Shown here: piece after piece, positions 37,401-49,455 of the stretch | Layout of the letters: every line of letters begins with the position of its first letter | How positions within the stretch are numbered: the first letter of the stretch is position 1 | The notes under the pieces: model-generated | Database searches by the model: none | What the model was told of the DNA's origin: nothing | Seen by the model: the letters and a program-made list of their open reading frames with translations, nothing else | Position numbers and translations under genes: made by a program | Origin: Atrichornis clamosus | Taxonomy: Eukaryota > Chordata > Aves > Passeriformes > Menuridae | Direction: 5' to 3' | Assembly (NCBI GenBank): GCA_013400975.1 | Contig: WBMZ01011880.1 | Span: 62,001 to 126,000 of the forward strand | DNA length: 64,000 bases

Positions 37401-40400
37401 CAGTAACACTCAGCTTGAATACTCCCTGTTGGATACATCATTCAAGTGAAAACACAGACACGGTCTGTTTTTTTATCTGATGTAGGAGTTCTCTCTTTCT
37501 AAAAGTCTCCTTGTTGTCTACAAAAAGATATATTATTTTCTACTGCAATCTTAAAGATGTGGATTTAAGGTAGAAAGTTTGCTTGCATCCTACGGGAATT
37601 TGTCCTCAAGCCACAGAATAGTGTAGCCTGTACTGAAGCTGCCCCAGTGCAGGCCTTACTTTGCTTCCCGCTTTAATAATCAGAACCCATTAGCAAGACT
37701 TGGCACATCCTGATCAATCTTGCTGAAGTTGTTCTGTTCTGTTAGTTCTGCCAGTACAAAACAGGGTTGTGCACTGTGCAAGGTGTCCACACTCTCCTCT
37801 GCCCCAATTCTGGTTTTTTGTTTCACATACTCTAAAGAACCCTACCAGCTGATTTTAAGACATCTCTGGCCACTCTGCAGAAATGAGCAGAAATTTTCAC
37901 CACGTGGACAGGTAGTATAATTCCATATTTTACAACTACTATGATTTATAACTACTGTGCAGGAGTTATAACACTCAAAGCTTCCTCGTAAACTATATAG
38001 TCACTAAAGCATCTTGCATACCTTTCAGATGCCTACAATGCTTCTAGGTTGAGTTAATTTTATGAGTTTTTCTGTAGTGAAAGTACAGAGAGAAGCATTT
38101 CCAGAAGTTGATTCCTCCCACCTATTTATTCAGGAGAGGTTAAATTGTGCTCTAGAGATACCTGTCTCCTCCTGCACACAACATACAACGAACTTTGGCT
38201 ATGTCCTTGGTGAATTCAGAGTTAAGTGAGAATGGGTCCATCCATTAATTACTAGTCTGCCATTTCTTGTCCAACCATTTGTTGGGGTTTACATTAAAAT
38301 AAAAGATGTTGTTTATGAAACAATTGGCTTTATAAATAGGGATAGTTCAAGGTTTTGGAAGAGCATTGCCAGTAGTGATGCATTCTAGCATTTGCAGACA
38401 TTTTGTAAAAAGTATTTATAGGACACAACACCTCTGTAGATCAGAGACATCTAGACCCGGGTAAATGGTACCTTGTACAAGGATCTTGCAGGATCAGTTT
38501 TGGGTCTGGAGTTCTTCTGAGCAGTTTACTTTCCTGTAGTTATCCCTCTTCAAAGAAAGTCTGAGTTTTGTTAGCTTGAGGCTGGGCACAGAAATCTAGG
38601 TATATTTAGCTCCAAGGGGATATGTATTTCACTGGTAAAGGAGGCAGTTACGAGGATGGCCTTAAACTAAAGGAAAAAAAGGTATCAAATTGGAGGGACA
38701 ATTTAAATTCTTTAAGCTCCGCTTGTATTAGCTACTTCTTGGTTTCTAGTATATGAAAGCTTCTTGGCATGTGCCCTGCCTGGGGTCGAGTAGGACGTGG
38801 GAGAGATTGTGCTTGGATGTCTGGAGTACTACCACTTGGGGGGGAAAATGTGTAGCATTCCAACAGATATAATTAATGACAAGTGTTGTTGTCTTTCTCC
38901 TGTGCCATCCACCCAATGGCTGCCTGGTGCTGACCCCTTGCTGTCCCGCTGACCTCTCCAAAGTTTATTTTAAAAAGACATCCTTGCTTTCCCAAACTTT
39001 TCAGCTAGGTTTCCCTTGGGCTTCTTGTTCAGTGCATGCCCACAGACTATGCCTGTGTCCACTGCTCAGTGATCAGACACAAGTGTTTCCATTAGAGGGA
39101 TGATTAATGGAAACTTCCTTGGGAATGGGAAAGGGAGAAGTGGGTAATGGAAGTCAAGAAACGTGTTAAAGCTGAACAAAGGAACTTTGTTTCTTTGTTT
39201 CAAAAATAACTTATTTTTCAAGTGTGCTGCAAATTGTCCTTACCAGCTTGGGTCCTGCCCACATCAGTAAAATGCTGCTGTTGTTTCCACAGTAGTGAGC
39301 TTGAGAGAACTTTGTAGCGAGCAACAACATCAAATAATTCCATCGGCTGAACTGGCTTCTGTGTTGGCAGACTTAGTAGATATGGGGTTTAATGCCACAT
39401 AGTGCAGGTGCATGGAGTTTTCTACATCTAAATGCAAAGTAATAAAATAATGTACAGGACTGAAGAGTATACAGAGGAATCCAAACTGACTATTATGAGG
39501 GTGCAGCTGTCAAGTTACTCCTGCCTGGTAGCATATTCCAAACAGAAAACTGCATGACTAAGTCCTTCATTTGCATGATGAGAATCACAGATTCTGTCTG
39601 ATTTCAAGCCTCTCCTCACCCTCTGCTTACCCTTTTTCAGTTACAGGATGTTAGAGGCAAAAACCTACTGCTTCCCCTTAGACACCATTCATAGCTCTTT
39701 GGATGTCCAGGGATAGGATCCACCCTGTCAGCTAAACCAACCTGCAGATTGAAACAGTGCAGAAGTGAAGTGGGCATGATGACTGATTTTTCACTGCTGA
39801 GGGAACTGGTAAAAAACATGAATTAGGGACAAAGAGACTAATAAACTTGGGAGGAGACTAGAAACTGTGCTGCTGCTTCCCAGGGAAAGCAGAAGGCTGG
39901 AGTTTCTAGCAGTACCAGCTAGGACCTTCCACAATGCTTTACAAGGAAGAAGCTTTGCTGTTTTCCAGGAGAAAGCAGAGCTTTTGTTGCTTGCTCTTTG
40001 TAGTCTAACAGTGTATTAAGAGCTCAGAAGAGACCACAGTAGAAAATGTTACCTTCCCACAAACCAAACAGCACGGGCAGCAACTCTGCCTGCCAAACAT
40101 TGCTGTTCATCAGAAACAAGCAACTCTGACTACTTGGTAAGTTGTTATTCAGTATGTGCAGATCATATTCTCTATGGAATCAAGTTTTCAAGGCTAAATC
40201 TTGATCCTGTTGCCAGATAAGAAAAACTGGGCTGTTGCACTGTAGCTCAGCAGGGAAACTGATGCATGGGGCTGAAACTGCTGTTTTCCCCTCAGCAAAC
40301 CAGGTCCTCTGCCATCTGTACAGAAGCAAACAAATTCATTCCATGTTTGCCCCATCAGGCATGAAGTGCTTGTGAAAGGCTGGCGCTGGCTGGGACCTCC

Positions 40401-42924
40401 GTGTGCCTGTGCAAAGGGAAGGCCTGCCCCTCCCCTGCATAGCAAAGGCATTCTGCTTTTGACATCTGGGCCACTGCAGCTGTTATAAGGAGGGGTTTGC
40501 TCTTTTTAGAAATTATTAACCAAGTAAGCATGTTGTTTATTAAAATATGCAGTGTATGTTGTAAACTTGTAACTGGGATATAGAAAATATCAGCGAATGT
40601 TTCTGAAATTTATTGAAGACTACTTCTTGCACCTATTCCAATGAAGGGTGGGAGTTATATTTTGATTGAACATGTAACTTTAAAACTACATTATTTCCAT
40701 TTTTGTATTTTTCCTTTAAAATTCATGATCATTTGTATGTAATTATAAATATTATAAGTTGAAATTGCATGTGGAAAATCATATAAAAATATTGGGGGAA
40801 ATTATTTGACTTTAACTCTTCCTATATGATGAGTTTTGATGAAGTTGTTGCAGTAGTTAAAACACAGGAGAGCTAGAGATCATGAGAAGCAGACAGAATC
40901 TTTTCTTCTTGCGTTTCCTGAAAAGTATCGTTCAAGTAAAGTGCGCTGGTTACTCAATGTGCAGCTGCTGTAACACTGATACCAGAAGCACAGCTTTTAG
41001 TCAGGCATGATATTGTAAATAAGATGCAAAACAGATTGAAGGTTAGCAATATAGCAATACAAGAAGTATATATGACCATATGAAAGAACAAATTTTGTGT
41101 AAATTCTGCAGTTTAAGATAGTTTCTTAAGAATGAGAATGTATTCATTTTAGTACAAAATATTTTGCCACCTTCTTAATGAAGTGTTCTTTCACAGTTTG
41201 TTAAGTATAATAATTAGATTCTTATTCTCCAAGATTGTTGAGTTTTTTTCATCTACCATTCTTCATTTCTCCTATTTGTATAGCGATACTTTTGTGGCAT
41301 TTAAATGATTGATATTCACTATATCACTAATTGTTGCACCCTTACTGGAGAAGACTAACAAGCTTTGTCAGTTCATTACTGTTTCTTTTGTTTTCTTTTA
41401 TATGATTACTAGCCATTGTTGATATCAAGTTACAGTTCAGTCAATTGTGACTTAAAAACAAGAATGAAATTAGGGAAATATAAATTATTAACCAATTTGT
41501 AGAGGTGGCTGATAATAATGAAATGAGTTTCTTTGCTAAACACATTTGAATTACCAAATTCCTCTATGACATTGCTAGAAAGAAGGGAATGCCACAGCAT
41601 TTGCAAATGTGCTTGTATCATTAACTCCTTATTTCAGTAAAACATTTTTTCAGCCCTATGGGATCTTAAAGTAAGTAGAAACAGGGCAAAAAACTGATAG
41701 GTTATACCCCACCTGCAGGGTAAGTGGGTTAGTCCACTGCTTTAGCATCCTTTGTATTGTGTGTCTTGAATCTCATGAAGCCTCACCTAAGAGGTGCACA
41801 GAGGTTTGCACTTTTAAGGAGATACCTACAGATGGAGAGCTGGACCCTTTCACATCTCTTCTAGACAGGCACATGTTTTTTCAGATCTAGAACAGTTTCC
41901 TTCCAGTTGACAAGGAGTAAAACTAGAGTTCTGAGGTAGAAATATGGTCTACAGAAACACTGTATCTTCCTGATAGAACTGAAAGGTTTTCAGCATTGGA
42001 TCTTATTTTTTTGTGAGTAATCTATATTAAGAATCCACATAAAAAATAACGAGGACAAAATGGGTTTCATAGAGGAGCAGGTTGAAATGCAAAAGGCATT
42101 GGGGTCCATTAAGAAATCTTTTCCTTTATGGTTGATCCCAGGCTCATTTTTGTTTAGTTGAATGTGTTAGCTGAGTAGTAAAAACACACAAGAGACTGTG
42201 TGTCTTGTATTCTCAGTGTAGAGATTAAGTTGACTTCTTTTTTAAAAGTTTTTAAAAAGTATTCCTCATTTACAGGGGAAATTATTAGATAAGCATGAAA
42301 GTATTCCTTACTGATGGCTCTTCTAGGGACTTGCTTTACTTTTTGTTAGAACTACTGTAGTACTATCCTTTGCGGACTGACACTGGTTTACATCACAGTT
42401 TGGATGATCTTCTCCAGTTGTATAATCACAGACCAGCATGGGGAGTCTGTGGGTGGTTTTAAGAGATTTTCTAGGTTTCTTTGTTTCAGAGGTTTGGTGT
42501 CCAAACATTATATGATTTGTTTATGCTGATTTCAATGTGAAGGAAAGAATAAGTCTGATCTCCTCTTTATTGTAACTTGATAGCATGACAGTTATCTCAA
42601 GCATGGTTTCAGTTAGGTCTTATTCATGCTTGAGGAATATTACTGTATAATATGCATAACATTAAGTGCATATTTTCTCTGCTGCTGGTAGCAACCTTAA
42701 AACTAGTGTTTCCTTCATGCTCTGATTGTATTGTTTATGTGACAGCTAAAATTATTAAATTCTTAGAGCTAACTGAGACTGGACATAAAGTTTTAGTCTC
42801 TACTGTCATTTAAGTTTCATTAGTATTTCTGCTTTTATTCTGAGTGTGTTGATTTTAGCTAACTTAATTTTACTCTACAGTGGCACAGTAAAATTGCTTG
42901 TATCCTGATCCTGGAAACCCTCTC

Positions 42925-43060
42925 AAAGAGTTTGCATAAAAGTGTGGGCTTATTGGATCGTTTGCATAAAGAGAACTTGAATAGTGAAGGATTATCATTA
43001 TTGATCTTAATAAAATCCTTTATTAAGATAGAGCTGTATATTCATTAACATGCCTTATAC
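42925..43060. promoter_or_regulatory. Paired octamer-like motif plus perfect hairpin
   Basis: GTTTGCATAAA occurs twice in the same orientation, at 42930-42940 and 42960-42970, exactly 30 bp apart (about three helical turns). It is a POU/octamer-like core. Thirty-four bases after the second copy lies a perfect inverted repeat with 11-bp arms (ATCTTAATAAA at 43004-43014, complement at 43019-43029) and a 4-nt loop. An ATTCATTAACATG segment follows. The arrangement is unique within the window as far as I could see. Regulatory role is inferred. Confidence 0.35.
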
Positions 43061-46000
43061 AGAAGAATATTACATGAAACGGCATCCTGAGGGCTTTCTT
43101 TTCTGAGCTGTGGTTGGAGTATTTGCTGGTGGTTTCCATGCTTTTCACAGTAACACAGACTTACTCAGGAAACGTGAACTCAGACACTGCTCTTCCCACA
43201 GCTTTAAGGTGTTAATAACTATATGTCACAGGAGACTGTCTAAATGTACATACAGCTATTTATCTATCTTCCCAGATAACCAGAGCCTTCATATAGCAAA
43301 AACTTAAAATACTCAGGATTGCACAGAGAAAGGGTAAGAAGGAATATTACTGCATCATACCAGTTAAAGAAGCCCCTGCAAAGCAGAAATACTGGATTGC
43401 AGTTCCTGCTTTCATCACTTCTGAACTTACTGTTAAAGCATCAATTAGATAAAGAACAGAAATTATCTAGGGAGCATGGGGTGTTCCTCAGGACAGCTCA
43501 GTGGCTGCTGTGGTTGTCAGCCTATGGAGTCAGATCCCTTTTTTTGACCCATGTATGTTGACTTACTTTTTTTTGCAACAGCTGAAACTTCCCTATCACT
43601 GATCCTGGAGGTTAGATTGTCATCTGGGAGGTAGGATGTGTAGTTTGTTGACCTACAGCTAAGAAATCTGAAATCTGTATGTCTTATTCTCTGAACAATA
43701 GTGCCATGGACAAAAGGGGAGTCTCACCTCCACCCACTTCTCCTGTGGTCACCTTCTCGCTGATAACAGTGAGCTCCACTCTGGCCTCTTGGAGAACCAG
43801 GAGAGCCAGCTGTCCTGAGGAGAGGGTTGTACATTGGTAGAAAGCGGCTGACCAAGCTGCTGGGCATCTGCCTGTGGTCCTGGCTTTGCAGCTGAACTCC
43901 AGAGAGGACCAGGAGTTCACCTCTAGGCTTGGAGTACATCATTCCCTGCAGGTAGCTCCACACTCATCATGTAGCTTTCTCAGCTCATTCTACAGAGAAA
44001 CCGGTCTTTGCTCTTAATGCTGAGTAAAGAAATGGAGTACTTTAGACCTTTGATTTTATTCCAGGGATGTGCTATTTAAAACTTCATTCTTACAGCGCCT
44101 AATTTGTAAGCACCTGAATTTTTTATTGAATCTAATCCGGACAGGTTATTTTGTAACTAGCAAGATTTTGAATAAGCTCTTTTTGACAGCTGTGGTTAAT
44201 GAATTTTAATAATAGATGCTAGGATGAAATGATAAAATAGCCGTTAGCAGATCTTCCAGGCTAAAAACCAGCTGTTCAGTAAAGTTTTTGGACATATATC
44301 TATATTTTTGACTCTAACTGTAAATGGAGGAAAAACAGGTCCACAGATGCTGAGCTCAGTTAATCAGAGCCGAGGAGTGTCTAATCTTCATTAGTGAGCT
44401 GCCAGTTGGAGAGGTTCCTGAGTTTAAGAAGTTCTTGAGGAAATCTGATCCCTGCTTGTCTCTCTTGAAGCACTTTTTAAAGTACACAGTACCCCATACA
44501 TACCTTTCTTACCAGAGAAGCACATAGGACAGCAATCATGGAGATGACTGAAAGTGCCTGATTTTTTTATCTTTCTACCTGTGCTACAGTAGCAGACTGA
44601 AGTAGGAGTAAATGACTAAAGCAAATCCAGGTGAACAAGGCCAATTGCTACTGAAATCAACATACAGCAGCAGAAGCTGAATCTGAGGGTAGATTTGGCC
44701 TTTCCATTAAAAAGGAGACCTGCAAGCAGTAGAAAATATAAAATAATCCAATAAAAAGTACATCTGCCACTCTGCAAAATGCACAGGAAGGTAGCTGTAA
44801 CAGATCTTAAGTGAATACTAATCCTTCACTTCAAGACACATTTGCTAAAGAAATGGTTGAATTTGTGTGTAAAGTAGCAGCACTGGACTAGGCAGGGTAA
44901 AAACATGTATTATGAGACTTTTCTGCAATGCTGTCTTTTAACTTGATTGCTGCAGCAATGATTCACTGAAGGCAGATTAGTTTTTTATTTCACCTTAAGG
45001 AAATATCCAAACACTCTCACAGGATTTTGAAGTAAAAGGAGAAGCAATGAAGTCATGTTACTGCTCCTTTATTGCAAAAAAACAGGTCAAAATAGTCTAC
45101 TTTATAAAAAAAAAAGAACGTAAGTTTGAAAAGGCATAGGAGGGGCAGACACAGCATAGTTTTGGGTTGTTGCTAGAAAACCAGGGTTTTTTCTTTCCTG
45201 CTTGCTGTATAATAAAAACAAACTTTGGGGCACTTGAAAAGTATTCTCATACCTGAGAGAGCTGTGTCAAAGCATAAGGCTCAACCTCTCCTCTTCTGTA
45301 CTAAGGAGATAGACAATGTACAGCTTTCATTTATCCACCAGATTCAGCAGCATCTTCCATATTTTTCAGATATTGCCAGAATTCTCTGATCTAAATGGTA
45401 GGTTGGAATCTATACATCTAATCGAAAACTTTAAGTGTCTGTGGAAGATCTCCTTTTAAAAATTAACCTTTTTATTTGCTGCCTGCTGTCAAAATATGTG
45501 ATCTTTCCATACACTAGGTCTCCCAAAAAAGTGGTCTTATTATGCTGTTCACCTCTAATTCCAAGCACTGAAAGCTGGATGCTACAGGCTAGTAAGGAAT
45601 GTACAGGAGATTAACAGCAGGAGCAACAGACCCAGGTTAAAAATGCAGTGACCAGGAACAAATGTGCCTTTTATTTAATCTCCCAGCTAAAATCCTAGAT
45701 ACAGTTTATTGGCTTTAAACTTTTCTCATTTAGTAGAATAATCTAAGCTTAGTGTTTCTTCTTAATCACATCCACTTAAAATGGGACATATATGGCTCTA
45801 TAAATTAAGCTAGCACAGAAGTATTCTTTGTTTAAAAGACTTGGAAATTTCTTGACAGTTAACTATTAAATAGTATCTAAAATAACTGGAATTTTCCCTG
45901 AAGGAGGTTATGTCTCTACTGAAAATGACAAAATCAAATTTAAACCACAAGTGAAGAAAATGTACTGCTTGATGATCTCAAAGTCAGGAGCTAAGTGTAT

Positions 46001-49000
46001 CTCTGAAAAATACTGAGCTAAAGAGTTTCTTCAAGGTGATACAGCAGCTTAATGGCAGGGTCACTTTCTTTGGACTAAAACAGATTTTTTATCCCACAAA
46101 ACACATCAAGAGTACAAGTATTTTCATTCACTTTTAAATGAACTAAAGGCCTGTTGAATTTCTTTCAGAGAGACAAATCAAAAAGTAAATTAATGTGCCA
46201 CACCAAGCATAGTCATTAGCTCAGTGCTTATGCATTGCACTTGTCTGTGGTATTTTGACTAGAGTCTATCCTGGACCTAAAAAACCTTTTCTCAAAAGTC
46301 ATGTATTCTCATAAAATTTTGTTTCTTGATTTAACATTTTTCTGAGAAACAATTTTGACCAGTTCTCCGCTAGACTCCTAGCTGAGTGTCAGATCCAGCT
46401 GGTCATGTGTCCCCCCAAACAAATACGTATACGAGTCCTCTCCTTAAGGAGCAGCAAGATCTGCAGCATCTTTGTGGTGCTGATGTACTGTTCTTCTCAG
46501 ATCTGGGGTTCTGACATAAAAAGGCTGGAATGAAGGATATGGTGTTGCACATACCCAAGTGAAGGCAGGGAGCCAACAAAATGCTGTTGTAATTACAAGT
46601 GAACATTCTTGTATCATAAAACTGTAAAGAAAAAGCTATAAATCAGAGCTGGCCTGGTGGTCCCTGGCAGCAAAGTGCAAAAGATTTGAGCTCATTCCCT
46701 GAGCTAGCCAAGAGTGGGATCCTCATGGCAGCAGCGGCTCATTCCAAGGGAAGGGCATTCCTTGTGTCTCCTGAGTGATGGTCATGAAGCAGTGATTTTG
46801 CTGGGAGTCAGATCCAGCCTTCAGCCCTGCAGGAATGATAGACTGAAAAGTGCTGGCCATTGTGAAAAGCAAAGCAAGTTGTGAACCAGAGGAATTTTGT
46901 CTTCAAGAGATTTTGTGTGCACACTTAGGAGCCTGCTGCTTTCAGTGTTGTTAGGTTTGCGCTATTGTCCAGATCCCATATTGGATCACTTGTACCCGAG
47001 GATGTAAGGTTGTCCTTTAATTCAGGTAGTTTCATATTTCACTCATGACACCAAACCATTCTAAAACTCTTCTATGGACATTAGAAAAATGCAAGGAAAT
47101 TAAGTAATACTATCCAAAATGTCTCTATTGAAGTTCCTGTCACTAATGAACATGGATCCAAATTTAATCTTCAGTTAGAAATGGGCTTTTCTTCTATACT
47201 GGAACATTTTTCCTTTTTTCTTTACTGATGTCTCACAAGGATGTAGGTCTTTAAAAATCATTGATCCATCTGAATAATTGACTAATTTCAAAAATAACTA
47301 AATAAGTAGCAGGAAGGTAGGAAAGTAAACAAGTTGTTAGCATTAGGCAGTTTTCTTGAAACCTTCTTTAATGCAGACTGTGTGTGTGAATATTTCCTGT
47401 CCCTCTGAAAGATGTGGCTTGATCTGAGTCCACATTTACAATTTGTGTTTGGCACAATAATAGGATGTACTGTTGTTAAAATTTTAAAAAATTTAAAAAT
47501 TCTGAGGGTGTGCAAGTGATTACAGCAAAACCAACCCCAAATTGACAGCTGCAAAAACAGCACTTGTGCAGCAGTGGTAGTCAGCTACTAAGAATGCCCA
47601 GTTTCCCATCAGATTGGTAAGAATTTATAATTAATAGCACATCTGGGGAGTCTTCCATAATAAAACCACAATTTAATATGCTAACTTGATTATAGAAGAG
47701 GTAAAGGAGAGAGAACAGAAATTCAGTATTGTTTTGCAGAGTATGTTACCTCCCTGTTATAGGAAGACAGTGTTTTCCAGTATCAGCCCCTACACTGGTT
47801 TAAGAGGTGCTATCCTGAAGGTGAGGGGCTCTTTCCTGAACAGATGTGACCCCCTTCAACTCTGATAAACTTCCCGAAAAGATGAGGGAAATTTGTACCG
47901 CACAGGATGTGCTCAGCACATTGAGGAATTGAGTTAGTAATGTCCCTGATAATTGTGGATACCTCATTGTAGGAGTCAGTTTTTATTTAAAATTTTTTAA
48001 TAGCAGTATACACATCTGTCTTTATACCCAGCAGCTTTTCTGGCCCACAAGAAGTCCTCTGTGAATTTCCCCAACTGAGCTCAGTGGGATCTCTGTCAGC
48101 TGCAAGATTTATGTCATCTTTTTCAGTCCTGAGAACTGTTCCTTAAGCTTTTCACATCTGGATTTAATTGGAAAGACATTAAAAGACATTAAGTGTGCTG
48201 GAAAAGCATATTTTAGAGAAGATCTTTATAGACACTTCCATTAAAGGAGCTGATGGTTGTAGGTTAAAATGGGATGAGGACAAGCCATCAACAGTTAGCA
48301 AGGACAAAATTAAATTACAAACTACTTCAGATGAGAAGTTCATCCTGTAGCTCTTGGGTCTGACTCTGCTCTCACTTAAATCAACTTGAATTAGGAGAAA
48401 AATACCAGTTAATGCAGTGTAAGAATACTCTAAGATCAGAATCAAAACCTTTCCTTTTGGAAACACTCAAATTTCTAATTACATGCCATATATGCTAAAT
48501 ATAATGCTTTTAGCTGTCAATCTAGATTTGGTACTTTGTTGGACATACATGCACACTTGTAAAATGAGACTTGGAGAATGAAGAGGGGGATTGGTTGTTA
48601 GGGCTCCGAGGGTGAAGTGTCTTTCTCTGAATGCCAGTGTGTGGGCCACAGGAGTAGAGTTACACAGAAGCAGAGATAGGATATGATTTAGTACCTGGGC
48701 TTCATTACAGATGTTGTAAGGAAAGAATCTACAGCCCTAAACTCCCCATTGTTCCAGCTACAATGTGCAGCTTGAAGAAACCAATGGCCAGTGCTTTGCA
48801 TTAAGTGTAATCTATTGCTTTCGTCTTCAAACCAAAGTTTCTAGTCATGTTTAGACTGACAAGCACCTCAAATTTAAGGTAATGGTCTCAGTATGAGAGA
48901 ACAAACATTCTTTCATTCTAAAATTGCTATAACCAAGGAATCTGATATTTAGGAAATTGCTCCCATGTCTAAAGTAAAGTGTATGGTCTTTAGACATAAA

Positions 49001-49344
49001 AACGTATCAAATTTAAAGAACAAAATAGATAGTTTTGTTAAACGTTGCGGGGGGGAAATACTATTTAGAATATTTCAGCAAAACAGATTTGTGAGAGGCT
49101 CTCACCAGTCATTTTCTAAAAGGGAGACATTTTCTCCACTGTGTCATGAAAATGTTTAGTATTATTGGGAAGATGGTAGCTTGATGACTAATAGTGACAG
49201 GAATAAGGCATTTGAATTAAATGGCTGCAGTGTAGACTTTTAAAATTTTCTATTATTTAATACCTTTATTCAGAATCACCCTCTTTCTATCTTTGCCTAT
49301 GACAAAATGCACGTAAACTAGTAAAACTGATTCTTCCTTTTATT

Positions 49345-49455
49345 GCCTGACCTTGGGCTGGCCCTTAAAGTGCTCGTGTATTCTCTCTTCACTTCAGTTT
49401 CCTTCTCTTTAAAAAACAGGAATAATTAAACTACCCTGTTCCTTAGAGACACTTT
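49345..49455 (+). repeat. Possible MIR-type ancient SINE fragment
   Basis: TGACCTTGGGC at about 49349 is followed by CTTCACTTCAGTTTCCTTCTCTTTAAAA and then AGGAATAATTAAACTACC. This is the order and spacing of the 3' half of the tRNA-derived MIR family (TGACCTTGGGC, CTCAGTTTCC, a T/A-run, GGATAATA). Such remnants are known in amniotes in general, birds included. An insertion of some 20 bases separates the first two blocks relative to the usual pattern, so the call is tentative. Confidence 0.45.
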
